The notes under the pieces were generated by a model. The model was not told the DNA's origin. It worked only from the letters and a program-made list of their open reading frames with translations, and did no database searches. Of a stretch of DNA of 64,000 bases, positions 27,436-37,034 are shown in pieces. Both the position numbers and the translations under genes were made by a program. The DNA comes from Peribacillus asahii (GTDB lineage: Bacteria > Bacillota > Bacilli > Bacillales > DSM-1321). The number at the start of each line of letters is the position of its first letter. Within the stretch, counting starts at the first letter, position 1. The stretch spans positions 792,001-856,000 of the forward strand of contig NZ_CP026095.1 in NCBI RefSeq assembly GCF_004006295.1, read 5' to 3'.

Positions 27436-28941
27436 GTGAAAAAATTATTTGGCTGTCTTATTATATTAAGCCTTCTTTGTATAAGTCTATTTCCAAGCGA
27501 TGGACAAGCATCAAGCAATACTCTTTCCATAGGTTCTGTGAAAGTAGACAAGGCAAGCGTTTTTAGTGCGCCTAAATTAGGTTCTACTAGAGTAACAGTC
27601 TTAAAAAAAGGTGAGAATTTTCCTGTTATTTCTTCTGCCGTAGGAGACTCTGCGAGCCTTATTATACATAAGGTAGTACGGGGAAATACATTATCGGGAA
27701 TAGCGAATAAATATGGAGTTTCAGAAAGTGCGTTAAAGAAAGAAAACAAATTAACATCGGAGAAGATTACTATTAGTCAAAAACTGAAGATTCCACAAAA
27801 ATATCAGATACATACTGTTAAATCAGGAGATGCATTGTGGAAAGTGGCTACTAAATATGGGATAACGATAAGTGATTTAAAGAAATTAAATAACTTGCGC
27901 ACCGTTAATCTTGATGTTGGTCAAAAATTGAAGATTCCTGATTATTACTGCCAAATTCAATTGCTTGATGGTACAAAGGGCTGGGTTAAGAAATCCCTTC
28001 TTAAACAAAAAAAGCAACCCCATATCGTTATGGGGTGGAAGCATAATGGAACGAAAGGGAACTACATGAAACAACCTAATTTAAATGTAGTATCTCCTCG
28101 TTTTTATACATTAACTAATTCAGGGGACTTTGTTTCCCTTTCTGTGGATACAGAGTATGTTCAAGACGCTCATCGCCAAGGGAAACAAGTCTGGCCGCTA
28201 ATTGGTAATAAATTTGACCCTGTTTTAACTGATTTTATACTAGGTAGTGCAGCAAATCGTCAAAAATTAGTTTCAGCTTTGCGAGATTCACTCGTACAAA
28301 CTAATAGTGATGGAATAAATGTGGATTTTGAAAATATTGATCCAAAAAATGAGCGGGATTATGTGCTTTTCATAGAAGAACTTAAAAAGGCGCTTAAACC
28401 GCATGGAATGAAACTATCTGTGGATGTCACTCGGGCAAATAATGACCCTTTTTGGTCAGGGAGTTTAGATAGGAAAGAACTTGGCAAGCTAGCAGATTAT
28501 ATAATCATGATGGGGTATGATGAGCACTGGGGAGGAAGTCCAACAGCTGGTTCTGTTGCCTCTTTGCCTTGGGTCAAGGAGGGAATAGAGCTTTTAATGC
28601 AAGAGGTACCTTCTCATAAGATTATATTGGCTGTGCCATTTTACACGAGGGAATGGGTAACGGATTTATCGACAAGCAAAGTGAAGAGCTATGATCGTAC
28701 TATGGCTGAGGTTGAGCAAATTATTTTATCTAAAGGACTTCAAAAGGTATGGGATAAAAAGACCTCACAAAATTACGTGGAATATACTTCTAATGGGAAG
28801 AGACATCAAATATGGATAGAAGATAAAAAATCGATGAAGCTTCGACTGAACCTGATAAAACAACATTACTTAGGCGGTGTAGCTGCTTGGTATATGGGAG
28901 CAGAAACCTCTGACATTTGGGATGTATATCATTTAATTTAA
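27436..28941 (+). CDS. Secreted LysM-GH18 glycoside hydrolase
   Basis: A 501-residue exported enzyme. A signal peptide (about 1-27, ending DGQASS) is followed by an SH3-like stretch and two LysM repeats (about 76-115 and 122-165). The family-18 catalytic domain has DGINVDFENID, the DxxDxDxE-type acid/base site (Glu at about 300), and the conserved MMGYDEHW near 355. Proteins with this order (YaaH/SleL-like) cut cortex or cell-wall sugars, often in spore germination. GTG 27436 is the start. Confidence 0.88.
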   Translation: MKKLFGCLIILSLLCISLFPSDGQASSNTLSIGSVKVDKASVFSAPKLGSTRVTVLKKGENFPVISSAVGDSASLIIHKVVRGNTLSGIANKYGVSESALKKENKLTSEKITISQKLKIPQKYQIHTVKSGDALWKVATKYGITISDLKKLNNLRTVNLDVGQKLKIPDYYCQIQLLDGTKGWVKKSLLKQKKQPHIVMGWKHNGTKGNYMKQPNLNVVSPRFYTLTNSGDFVSLSVDTEYVQDAHRQGKQVWPLIGNKFDPVLTDFILGSAANRQKLVSALRDSLVQTNSDGINVDFENIDPKNERDYVLFIEELKKALKPHGMKLSVDVTRANNDPFWSGSLDRKELGKLADYIIMMGYDEHWGGSPTAGSVASLPWVKEGIELLMQEVPSHKIILAVPFYTREWVTDLSTSKVKSYDRTMAEVEQIILSKGLQKVWDKKTSQNYVEYTSNGKRHQIWIEDKKSMKLRLNLIKQHYLGGVAAWYMGAETSDIWDVYHLI

Positions 28942-28961
28942 TCGTAATGAACAGTTTACAG

Positions 28962-28998
28962 AAAAGGAGCTTATCAGACTTAACTGATAAGCTCTTTT
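28962..28998. terminator. Terminator between the LysM-GH18 gene and the nrd operon
   Basis: AAAAGGAGCTTATCAG pairs with CTGATAAGCTCTTTT around a 6-nt loop. The right arm overlaps the flavodoxin stop codon, so it serves both converging transcripts. Confidence 0.88.
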
Positions 28999-29444
28999 GT
29001 AATACATGTATTTTTCATTTTACTTTGTAAAGCTTGCTTGAAAATAGTCGTGAATTTTTCGATTCTTGGTAAATCAGTAGTTTGATACATTTGCTCGACT
29101 TTCAAGGTAACGGCTAAAGAGCTATGCGTATATAGCATGTCACGTAATAAATTGACAGCGCCGCAAAAGTGATGGTAATTTGTTTCACCTGTTCCGAACA
29201 CAGCCGTCGTCAGGTGAGAGATATCAGCTGTTTCTAATTCTTTATAAAAGGGAATCATTTTGGCTGGTAAATCACCATCTCCCCATGTGTATGAGCCAAT
29301 CAATAAGCCGTCGTAGGCAGATAGAGTTGCAGAATCGAATTCGCCTAGTTTAAAGAGCTTCGCTTCAGGTAAAAAAGAAGCGATTACTTCAGCAAGTGCT
29401 TTCGTATTTCCGCTTCCAGAATGATAGACGATGGCGATTCTCAT
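28980..29444 (-). CDS. Flavodoxin, ribonucleotide-reductase associated
   Basis: A 154-residue FMN protein. The phosphate-binding loop HSGSGNTKALAEV (about 8-20) and the aromatic loop SYTWGDGDLPAK (about 51-62) are clear. It overlaps nrdF by 4 bases (ATGA). Position suggests it feeds the NrdF metal centre, as NrdI does for manganese-loaded class Ib enzymes, or reduces NrdE. It looks like an ordinary flavodoxin rather than NrdI, so the exact partner role is inferred from context. Confidence 0.85.
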   Translation of the reverse strand: MRIAIVYHSGSGNTKALAEVIASFLPEAKLFKLGEFDSATLSAYDGLLIGSYTWGDGDLPAKMIPFYKELETADISHLTTAVFGTGETNYHHFCGAVNLLRDMLYTHSSLAVTLKVEQMYQTTDLPRIEKFTTIFKQALQSKMKNTCITKELIS

Positions 29445-30493
29445 AGTTCATCAAATCCGTTGCTCGCATTCACTTGGCTGTAGGTTCTTGATTTTTGTTC
29501 AAAGAAATCCGTCTTTGTTAAACTAATGGATTCATCATCAAATGTCTTAATCCAAGGCATTGGGTTATCCGGATAGTCTTTATATAAATTATCTAGTCCA
29601 AGCATGCGAAGTCGCTTGTTGGCAATGTATTCGATGTATTCATAGAACTCTTCAAGGTCGAGGTCGGCTTTTGCTTGAATATCTTCTAACATATACTCAG
29701 ACCATTCCTTTTCAAGTTCGACAGCATGTTGGAGTGTATCGTAAATGAACTGTTTGTTTTCTTCTGTATTCAGTTCAGGGTATTCGTACATTAAAATTTG
29801 AATCAGCATCCCGATGAAGTCAAAGTGAACCATCTCGTCACGGTGAATATAAGAAATCATCGTCGCTGAGCCTGTCATCAGATTTTGGCGGCCTAAGTTA
29901 TAATAGAAGGCAAACGCTAAATAGAAATAGATGCCCTCAAGGTTTGTGGAGTGAATCAATGCCTCGAATAAATGTTGAGGCGTAGGGTCATCTACAAAGG
30001 TTTGATACGCATCGACAATTGGCTGGTTTCGCTTGATGACTTGTGGGTGCTGTTTAATTCGATCAAATAGCTGTTTTTGTTTATCTAAAGGGATTAACGA
30101 AGCAAGAATATACGAGTAAGACTCATTATGAATCGATTCTTGCTGCGCCATATTCGCTAAGATTGCTTTAACGGCCGGGTCTTTTACATAGCGTAAAAAT
30201 TCCACTAATGTAGGCGTTTGTAAACTATCCATTCCTGCAATCATCGTTAAAATATCTAGAAATACATCTTGAATATCTTCATCGAGCTCGCCCCATTGCT
30301 TCTTATCTTGAATCATATTGACACTTGAAGGCTTCCAAAAGTTATTAATCAGCTGGATGTAGGTATCATAAAATTTCTCATATTGAATGTCATTCCAAAG
30401 GAGAAAGCCTGAAGCTTCTCCTTTGAATACGCCGGTTGCCTTTGTCGGATACGTTGGTTCTAACATTCGGATTTTTTTAATGTGAGTTGTCAT
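29441..30493 (-). CDS. nrdF: Ribonucleotide reductase, beta (radical) subunit
   Basis: A 350-residue ferritin-like subunit that holds a dimetal-tyrosyl radical. Metal ligands fit: Asp in MIQDKKQWGE (about 62), E-x-x-H in QQESIHNESYSYI with the radical Tyr just after, Glu in LEGIYFYLAF, and E-x-x-H in HRDEMVHFDF. It pairs with NrdE upstream (84-base gap) and is coupled to a flavodoxin downstream. It supplies deoxynucleotides for DNA synthesis under the cobalamin-controlled promoter. The strong site AAAAGGAGC precedes the ATG. Confidence 0.9.
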   Translation of the reverse strand: MTTHIKKIRMLEPTYPTKATGVFKGEASGFLLWNDIQYEKFYDTYIQLINNFWKPSSVNMIQDKKQWGELDEDIQDVFLDILTMIAGMDSLQTPTLVEFLRYVKDPAVKAILANMAQQESIHNESYSYILASLIPLDKQKQLFDRIKQHPQVIKRNQPIVDAYQTFVDDPTPQHLFEALIHSTNLEGIYFYLAFAFYYNLGRQNLMTGSATMISYIHRDEMVHFDFIGMLIQILMYEYPELNTEENKQFIYDTLQHAVELEKEWSEYMLEDIQAKADLDLEEFYEYIEYIANKRLRMLGLDNLYKDYPDNPMPWIKTFDDESISLTKTDFFEQKSRTYSQVNASNGFDEL

Positions 30494-30576
30494 ATGTTTA
30501 AGCTCCTTTTCTTGATAGATAGAGAAGTAGGTAGTTTTTCAGCTAATATTGGTGTCTAGCTCTACCGGCTCCGCTT

Positions 30577-32856
30577 TTAAGATGAACAGCTTTCACAAGC
30601 ATTGTTAAATTCCGAAGAAGTCGAACGAACATAGTAGGTGGATTTCAATTGGCTTCCCCAAGCGGTCAAGTGAATATCTAATAAGTCTTTCGCTTTAATC
30701 GTATTATGAACATATAAATTAAAGCTGATGGCTTGGTCTACATGGCGTTGACGAGCGGCGTTTTGTTTAATGCTTTCTTTTTGATCTAAATGGAAGCGCG
30801 TTTTTTTATAGTATTCATACGTATTTGGTGTTAAACCAGGCGCTGTCACTTTGAATTTAAAGTTCTTCTTTTCCTCGTAAAATTCGATTTCGTATAATGG
30901 ATCGATGCCGTCTGTAGAATTTCCGATCTTTGCAGTGGACGAGTTCGGTGCAACAGCCATCAAATATCCATTACGAATTCCGTTTTGTTGAATGTTTTGT
31001 TTCAGTTCGTTCCATTTCTCATCATGGTAGTCGCGTAGTTCGAAATAGTGACCAGTCTGCCAGTCTGAACCTTCGAAATAACGGTAGCTGCCTTTTTCTC
31101 TTGCTAGTTCGCATGATGCTTGAATCGTTAAGTAAGCGATTGTTTCGTATAGAGAATCAGCAAGCTGAATAGCTTCTTCCGATTCCCAATAGATTTTTTT
31201 GACTGTAAGCAGGTGATGCCATCCGAATGTTCCGAGGCCAATCGCACGATAACGTTGGTTAGAAATCTTGGCTTGTTTAACAGGTAAGGTATTAATATCG
31301 ATCACATTATCAAGCATGCGTACTTGGATAGGAATTAAGCGTTCTAGAACTTCCGCTTCAACAGCACGCGGTAAATTAATAGAAGAAAGATTGCAAACGA
31401 CGAAGTCTCCACTTTTTCTTACGATAACAATGTCGCCATCTTCTGTTTCATATTCTTCTGTAATCGATGTCGGACTTAGGTTTTGGGCGATTTCGGTACA
31501 TAGATTCGAGCAATAAATCATTCCTTTATGACGATTCGGATTTTTCCGATTCACCTCATCGCGATAGAACATATAAGGAGTTCCTTCTTCTAATTGTGAA
31601 ATCATAATTCCTTTCATGACATCAATCGCTTGTACTTTTTCGTAAGCATAGCTTGGGAGTTTACCATGTTCCGCTGCTTCAACAGCGAGTGCGTAGTGCT
31701 TACGGAAGCTTCCGTTGCCCTTTTCCTCATCGTAAAAATCTTCAAGAGAGAAGCCGAGGTTTTGCTTCACACTATGCGGATCGAATAAGTACCATTCTTT
31801 ACGGTCTCGAACCGCTTCCATAAATAAATCAGGAATACAAACCCCAGTAAAAATATCATGAGCTTTCAAACGGTCATCCCCGTTTTGTGTTTTTAAGTCT
31901 AGGAAACTCATAATGTCTTTATGCCAGGCATCTAAGTAAATAGCAATCGCACCTTTTCGTTGTCCAAGCTGGTCTACGCTAACCGCTGTTTGATTGAATA
32001 GGCGAATCCAAGGAGTAGTGCCAGAGCTGTTTCCAGAGAAGCCGCGAATATCTGAGCCAAGAGAACGAATTTTTCCTACGTATAATCCAACGCCGCCGCC
32101 AAACTTGGATACTTTTGCGGCATCGTAGTTTGAAAGATAAATGCCATCAATGGAATCTTCTACAGCATCAATAAAACAAGAACTTAGTTGTCCGTGCGTT
32201 TTTCCTGCATTCGATAGTGTAGGAGTGGCAACGGTCATGTAAAGATTAGACATCGCCCAGTAGGCTTCTTTAATTAGATCTAGACGTTTGTCTTTCGGTT
32301 CATTACGCATAATTTCCATCGCGATAATCATAAAGCGCTCTTGCGGTAACTCATAGACAGCATTTTTCTCAGGGCGAGCTAAGTAACGGTCATTTAGCAA
32401 ATAGATGCCAATATAAGAGAAAAGCTTATCCTTCTCAGGGTCAATAGAGCGGCCTAATTCATCAATTTCTGCTTTTGTATAGGATTCTAGTAATTCCGCT
32501 TTATAAACAGGGTAACGTTGTCCTTCTTGTACGCTTGATAGCTGTTTGATTAAATCGTAGAACGGGCCGTAAGAAGTGTCTGTATATCCGCGATTGATTT
32601 GCGCCTCTCGATACATAGAGTGTAATAATTCTGCAGCAGCAACGAATGTCCAGTCTGGAGCATCAATATCGACGTTCTCAAGTGCCATTTGGATAAGCTT
32701 CTTAGACGTTTGTGCAGCACTTACATCTGTTTGTCGGTCCAACCATTTTTGAAAGCGTTGTTTGTATTTATCCATATGGAGTGTATGCTCGAAATCATTT
32801 GATAGGGAAGCCAGCTGCAACATGCTTTGTTCTTTTGAATTTGTTAGAGTAGTCAA
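30577..32856 (-). CDS. nrdE: Ribonucleotide reductase, alpha (catalytic) subunit
   Basis: A 759-residue class I catalytic subunit that reduces ribonucleoside diphosphates. Active-site markers are ATPTLSNAG (about 213), CSNLCTEI with the thiyl-radical Cys, VCNLSSIN, and the C-terminal CESCSS reducing pair. The family ATP-cone is not evident at the N-terminus. The start is TTG 32856, 9 bases after GGAGG, with no better ATG. It is the first gene of nrdE-nrdF-flavodoxin, and the mRNA leader carries a cobalamin riboswitch followed by a terminator. Confidence 0.92.
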   Translation of the reverse strand: MTTLTNSKEQSMLQLASLSNDFEHTLHMDKYKQRFQKWLDRQTDVSAAQTSKKLIQMALENVDIDAPDWTFVAAAELLHSMYREAQINRGYTDTSYGPFYDLIKQLSSVQEGQRYPVYKAELLESYTKAEIDELGRSIDPEKDKLFSYIGIYLLNDRYLARPEKNAVYELPQERFMIIAMEIMRNEPKDKRLDLIKEAYWAMSNLYMTVATPTLSNAGKTHGQLSSCFIDAVEDSIDGIYLSNYDAAKVSKFGGGVGLYVGKIRSLGSDIRGFSGNSSGTTPWIRLFNQTAVSVDQLGQRKGAIAIYLDAWHKDIMSFLDLKTQNGDDRLKAHDIFTGVCIPDLFMEAVRDRKEWYLFDPHSVKQNLGFSLEDFYDEEKGNGSFRKHYALAVEAAEHGKLPSYAYEKVQAIDVMKGIMISQLEEGTPYMFYRDEVNRKNPNRHKGMIYCSNLCTEIAQNLSPTSITEEYETEDGDIVIVRKSGDFVVCNLSSINLPRAVEAEVLERLIPIQVRMLDNVIDINTLPVKQAKISNQRYRAIGLGTFGWHHLLTVKKIYWESEEAIQLADSLYETIAYLTIQASCELAREKGSYRYFEGSDWQTGHYFELRDYHDEKWNELKQNIQQNGIRNGYLMAVAPNSSTAKIGNSTDGIDPLYEIEFYEEKKNFKFKVTAPGLTPNTYEYYKKTRFHLDQKESIKQNAARQRHVDQAISFNLYVHNTIKAKDLLDIHLTAWGSQLKSTYYVRSTSSEFNNACESCSS

Positions 32857-32889
32857 GGGAAGAAGCCTCCTTTTTATATTTTAGGTAAA

Positions 32890-32919
32890 TAAAAAAATCC
32901 ACTCAAGAATGAGTGGATT
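32890..32919 (-). terminator. Riboswitch expression-platform terminator for nrdE
   Basis: AATCCACTC/GAGTGGATT with a 6-nt loop. On the minus strand it is followed by seven T residues and lies between the cobalamin aptamer and the nrdE ribosome site. It therefore acts as an attenuator of nrdEF, not an end-of-gene terminator. Confidence 0.85.
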
Positions 32920-33010
32920 AAACGACTGAAATAAAAGACTAGTAAAGATAGCTTTTAGGCAATCGTTTCATCATCTCAATCCTCGAAGAATAAGAAACTA
33001 GAATGAAGTA

Positions 33011-33166
33011 TAGGCAGGTCTCCTGACTTATGATCTCTCTACTTTGAGTCCTTCCCGTATTCCGATTAATACGGTGGCTTTCTCATTTCGTCACATTTAC
33101 AGTTGCGAGGACAGTTCCGGATTCTCACCGGATTCCCTATTTAGCCATCTCTGGCACCTTTACTTT
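33011..33166 (-). ncRNA. Cobalamin (adenosylcobalamin) riboswitch
   Basis: Read on the minus strand the conserved B12-element segments appear in order: AGGTGCC, GGGAATCCGGTGAGAATCCGG, ACTGTCCTCGCAACTGTAA, GAGAAAGCCACC, and AGTCAGGAGACCTGCC. This is a full aptamer. It lies upstream of a terminator hairpin and nrdE, so ligand binding should switch nrdEF off. The + strand ORF crossing this area is not a gene. Confidence 0.95.
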
Positions 33167-33433
33167 ATATATCAATATATAGATGTTTTTGGTTTATTTT
33201 TGTCAATATCTAGTATTGATTGCAAGTATTATCATAATCTATCTTTTGCTAAATTTCAACTATTTATTTTTGAGCATAGAAAGGATGAATTATATTATTT
33301 AACCTATATAAAAAGTAGGAAAAAGGAATATTAGGAATTTAAAATGGCTAAAATTGTGATAGAATAGAGGGGACATATGGTATCCTTTCAAAGGAAGATT
33401 ACCAATAAAATTTTACACAAAAGGAGAAATAAC

Positions 33434-34363
33434 GTGGAAAAAGTACTTATTTTCGGACATAAAAATCCAGATACAGATACAATTTGTTCTAGTATCGCTT
33501 ATGCTGATTTAAAAAAACAATTAGGTGTTGAAGCTGAACCAGTTCGTTTAGGTGAAGTAAATGGTGAAACACAATATGCATTAACGCAATTTAATTTCGA
33601 TGCGCCTCGCCTTGTTGAAAAAGTAGCTGGCGAAGCAGCTGGCGTTATTTTAGTTGACCATAACGAACGTCAACAAAGTGCAGATGATATCGATCAAGTA
33701 CAAGTGTTAGAGGTTATTGATCATCACCGTATTGCTAACTTTGAAACAAGTGATCCGTTATATTATCGTGCTGAGCCTGTTGGATGTACAGCAACGATTT
33801 TAAATAAATTGTATAAAGAAAATGGAAAATCAGTTCCGAAAGAAATTGCTGGTTTAATGTTATCAGCTATTATTTCTGATACATTATTGTTTAAATCACC
33901 AACATGCACAGACCAAGATGTAGCAGCTGCAAAAGAATTAGCAGAGATTGCTGGTGTAGATGCTCAAATATACGGTTTAGAAATGCTTAAGGCTGGTGCA
34001 GATTTAAGCGACAAAACAGTAGAGCAATTAATTTCTCTTGATGCAAAAGAATTCTCAATGGGAGAAGCAAAAGTAGAAATCGCTCAAGTAAATGCGGTAG
34101 ATACAAATGATGTACTTGCTCGTCAAGCTGAGATCGAAGCAGTGATTAATAAAGTGATTGACGAAAAAGGATTAGATTTATTCTTCTTCGTTGTAACAGA
34201 TATTTTAAATAATGATTCTGTAGGTCTTGCACTTGGTAAAGAAGCAAGCGCAGTTGAAAAAGCTTATAATGTATCATTAACAAACAACGCAGCAACGCTT
34301 AAAGGTGTTGTATCTCGTAAAAAGCAAATCGTTCCAGTATTAACGGATGCTTTTACAAAATAA
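33434..34363 (+). CDS. ppaC: Manganese-dependent inorganic pyrophosphatase
   Basis: A 309-residue family-II (DHH) pyrophosphatase, same length as B. subtilis PpaC. Metal motifs: FGHKNPDTD (about 6-14), VDHNE (about 75) and the DHH triplet at VIDHHRI (about 97). The C-terminus [12 protein letters not shown] closes the substrate site. GTG 33434 has AAGGAG at 7 bases; the longer frame from 33377 is rejected. Codon use is highly biased (abundant protein). A decayed second copy of its last codons and terminator lies at 38985-39080. Confidence 0.95.
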   Translation: MEKVLIFGHKNPDTDTICSSIAYADLKKQLGVEAEPVRLGEVNGETQYALTQFNFDAPRLVEKVAGEAAGVILVDHNERQQSADDIDQVQVLEVIDHHRIANFETSDPLYYRAEPVGCTATILNKLYKENGKSVPKEIAGLMLSAIISDTLLFKSPTCTDQDVAAAKELAEIAGVDAQIYGLEMLKAGADLSDKTVEQLISLDAKEFSMGEAKVEIAQVNAVDTNDVLARQAEIEAVINKVIDEKGLDLFFFVVTDILNNDSVGLALGKEASAVEKAYNVSLTNNAATLKGVVSRKKQIVPVLTDAFTK

Positions 34364-34373
34364 TTTGTAGAAT

Positions 34374-34410
34374 AAAGGCTGTTCGAAAGTTGCTTTCGGG
34401 CAGCCTTTTT
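34374..34410 (+). terminator. ppaC terminator
   Basis: AAAGGCTGTTCGAAAG pairs with CTTTCGGGCAGCCTTTTT, directly after the ppaC stop. The same design, altered in sequence, appears at 39044-39080. Confidence 0.88.
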
Positions 34411-34516
34411 ACATGTAAACGTATTTTTGGGACAGCTTAATGGTTGAAGGAACTTACTTCATCGCATTTACTGCTCGTATCGTTCATCCATTGTTGCTGC
34501 CGTTGTAGAAGATGGA

Positions 34517-35671
34517 TTAAGGAAGCCAGCTGCTCATATATTTGTTATCTTCTGTTGGATGTGCTTCTTTTACAATATGGAGCGGTTGGAATGTGTCGAC
34601 CATGACCGCGAGTTCGAGCGTTTCTTTTTTGCCGATACTAGCTTCAATTTTCCCAGGATGCGGCCCATGCGGCAAACCGCTTGGATGCAGAGTGATAGAT
34701 CCTTTTTCAACCCCGCGCCGGCTCATAAAGTTGCCGTCTACGTAATAAAGCATTTCATCGCTATCTACATTGCTATGAACATATGGAGCGGGAATGGCTT
34801 TTGGGTGATAATCATACATACGAGGTACGAAGGAACAAACAACATAATTGTGTGCTTCAAACGTTTGGTGGACTGGCGGCGGCTGATGAACGCGGCCTGT
34901 TATCGGCTCAAAATCATGGATACTGAACGCGTATGGAAACAAGTACCCATCCCATCCGATTGCATCAAGCGGGTGGAAATCATACGTATAGGATGTAAGC
35001 ATTCCTTGTGCACGGACGCGCACTTCAAATTCTCCTTTCTCATCTTTCGTCACTAATCTTTCCGGGGTGCGAAAGTCGCGCTCGCAAAATGGAGAGTGCT
35101 CAAGCAATTGTCCAAATTCGTTTCGATAGCGCTTGGGCGGTACAATTGCCGAATTAGATTCAAGAATTAAAAATCGTGCTTCTTCTGATTCAAGCATAAC
35201 ACGATAGGTCGTGCCGATTGGGATGACAAGATAATCACCGGGGGTGAAGCTTAATTCTCCGAAAATGCTTTCAATTTTGCCGATTCCTTCATGTACAAAT
35301 AGCAGTTCATCTCCTTCACCATTTCGATAAAAATACTTCATCTGCCGATTGGGCCGCGCAATACCGATTGCTACATCATCATTTGCCATGAAAATGCGGC
35401 GTGCTTCAAGAAAATCACCGCCTGCTTTCGTATTCCATGTACGGAAATGTCTATGTCTAAGCGCATCTTTTTCCTCGTATTCATAACGGATATCGCAAAT
35501 TTTTTCTGCTTTCTTAACCTGTGTTGGCGGATGGATGTGATAAATGAGCGACTGGATGCCGGAAAATCCTTTTGTCCCCATTAACTGCTCATAATAAAGG
35601 TCTCCATTTTCTTTTCGAAACTGTGTGTGGCGTTTATGAGGAATATGGCCCATTTTTACGTAATGCGGCAT
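34517..35671 (-). CDS. hmgA: Homogentisate 1,2-dioxygenase
   Basis: A 384-residue cupin-fold iron dioxygenase that opens homogentisate to maleylacetoacetate. Recognisable blocks are LIYHIHPPTQV (about 42-52), ELLFVHEGIGKIES with FTPGDYLVIPIGTTY (about 128-160), and SFVPRMYDYHPKAIPAPYVH then LHPSGLPHGPHPG near the C-terminus, which hold the metal histidines. ATG 35671 lies 6 bases after GAGGTG; a GTG three codons earlier overlaps that site and is rejected. It is last gene of hppD-(wreck)-fahA-hmgA. Confidence 0.92.
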   Translation of the reverse strand: MPHYVKMGHIPHKRHTQFRKENGDLYYEQLMGTKGFSGIQSLIYHIHPPTQVKKAEKICDIRYEYEEKDALRHRHFRTWNTKAGGDFLEARRIFMANDDVAIGIARPNRQMKYFYRNGEGDELLFVHEGIGKIESIFGELSFTPGDYLVIPIGTTYRVMLESEEARFLILESNSAIVPPKRYRNEFGQLLEHSPFCERDFRTPERLVTKDEKGEFEVRVRAQGMLTSYTYDFHPLDAIGWDGYLFPYAFSIHDFEPITGRVHQPPPVHQTFEAHNYVVCSFVPRMYDYHPKAIPAPYVHSNVDSDEMLYYVDGNFMSRRGVEKGSITLHPSGLPHGPHPGKIEASIGKKETLELAVMVDTFQPLHIVKEAHPTEDNKYMSSWLP

Positions 35672-35725
35672 GATATACACCTCTTTCTTTTATGTGGATG
35701 TTTTATGATATTTTGTGCCAGTGAT

Positions 35726-37033
35726 TCACGCTTTGTTTTTACCTCTGTACTTTTTTGTCCCTAAAATCTCTGTTTCTGAAAAGGCTGGTAAGATGGTACC
35801 GCGCACTTCGCCAAACCCAATCTGGTAGCCATCTCCCCGGCAAGAGCCGCGAATGATCAGTTCATCGCCGTCTTCAATCCAAACGCGCTTTTCACCACTA
35901 TTGAGTTGAATGGACTCTGCTCCGCGCCAAGTAAGTTCAAGCATACTTCCGCGTTCACTTCGTTCCGGTCCGCTGATTGTACCAGATGCGTGCATATCAC
36001 CGGGGCGCATATTGCAGCCTGTAATCGTATGATGGGCGACTTGTTGAGCAATGGACCAATACATATAATTGAAATTCGTTTGAGTGATTTTTGTTTCTTC
36101 TTGCTGGTTTTCTGGTCTCAAATATACATCAAGTTCAATATTAAATGCTCCGTTTTTTGTTTGCTGTAAGTATGAAAATGGCGCCGGATCCTGGATTGGT
36201 CCAGCTTCGCGAAATGGTTCTAATGCTTCAAGCGGAACAACCCATGGTGAAATGGATGTTGCAAAATTTTTTGCTAGGAAAGGGCCAAGCGGCTGATATT
36301 CCCACGCTTGAATATCACGGGCGCTCCAGTCATTGACAAGCACGAGTCCGAAAACATGATCTTCAACCTGATCAACTGGTATCGGTTTGCCAAGGTCGTT
36401 GCCCGGACCAATGAACCATCCAATTTCCAGTTCAAAATCAAGCTGAACAGATGGGCTAAATACGGGCTGATCTGTGCTTTTTGACTTGCGTTGTCCAAAT
36501 GGACGCCGAATCTTTGTGCCACTTGGGACAATAGAGCTGGCTCGTCCGTGATAACCAACTGGGATATAGGTCCAATTTGGCATAAGCGCATGATCTTTAC
36601 CTCTAAACATAGTGCCGACATTTGTTGCATGCTCTTTTGATGCATAAAAGTCCGTGTAGTCCCCAATTTTGGCTGGTAGAAGCATCTTGACATCAGTCAA
36701 TCGATAAAATGCTTTTGCACGCAGCGATTCGTTATCTCTTAAATTTGGTGTGTTTGCATCTAAAAGGTGCTGAAGTTTCGTACGTACAGCTGTCCAGACC
36801 GGACGGCCAAGAGCCATAAATTTATTAAGCGACGAATCATTAAAGATATTTTTGTTCTCTGCTCCAGTTCCATTTAATAATCCTGCTTCGTCCATCACAG
36901 ATAAATCAAGAACATAATCACCAATGGCTGTACCGGCACGCGGCTCTTTATCCATCGGCTGAAAAATTCCATATGGCAAGTTTTGAATGGGAAAATGTGA
37001 ATCCTGTTTGGTCTCGATAAAAGAATATTTCAT
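35726..37033 (-). CDS. fahA: Fumarylacetoacetase
   Basis: A 435-residue FAH enzyme, the last step of tyrosine breakdown to fumarate and acetoacetate. Metal and active-site blocks: VGYHGRASSIVPSG (about 162-175), QLDFELEIGWFIGPGN (acidic ligands, about 203), VLVNDWSARDIQAWEYQPLGPFLAKNF (about 236), and GTISGPERSERGSMLEL. ATG 37033 lies 8 bases after AGGAGG. The open frame to 37120 is only the end of the neighbouring wrecked gene in another frame. No maleylacetoacetate isomerase gene is in the cluster. Confidence 0.93.
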   Translation of the reverse strand: MKYSFIETKQDSHFPIQNLPYGIFQPMDKEPRAGTAIGDYVLDLSVMDEAGLLNGTGAENKNIFNDSSLNKFMALGRPVWTAVRTKLQHLLDANTPNLRDNESLRAKAFYRLTDVKMLLPAKIGDYTDFYASKEHATNVGTMFRGKDHALMPNWTYIPVGYHGRASSIVPSGTKIRRPFGQRKSKSTDQPVFSPSVQLDFELEIGWFIGPGNDLGKPIPVDQVEDHVFGLVLVNDWSARDIQAWEYQPLGPFLAKNFATSISPWVVPLEALEPFREAGPIQDPAPFSYLQQTKNGAFNIELDVYLRPENQQEETKITQTNFNYMYWSIAQQVAHHTITGCNMRPGDMHASGTISGPERSERGSMLELTWRGAESIQLNSGEKRVWIEDGDELIIRGSCRGDGYQIGFGEVRGTILPAFSETEILGTKKYRGKNKA

Positions 37034-37034
37034 T

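Noticed and set aside
33044..33334. A 96-residue plus-strand ORF
   Set aside because: It crosses the cobalamin riboswitch, which lies on the other strand; the codons follow the RNA element, and there is no ribosome site.
35906..36336. Several plus-strand ORFs inside fahA
   Set aside because: They are antisense shadows of fumarylacetoacetase, without ribosome sites or family patterns.
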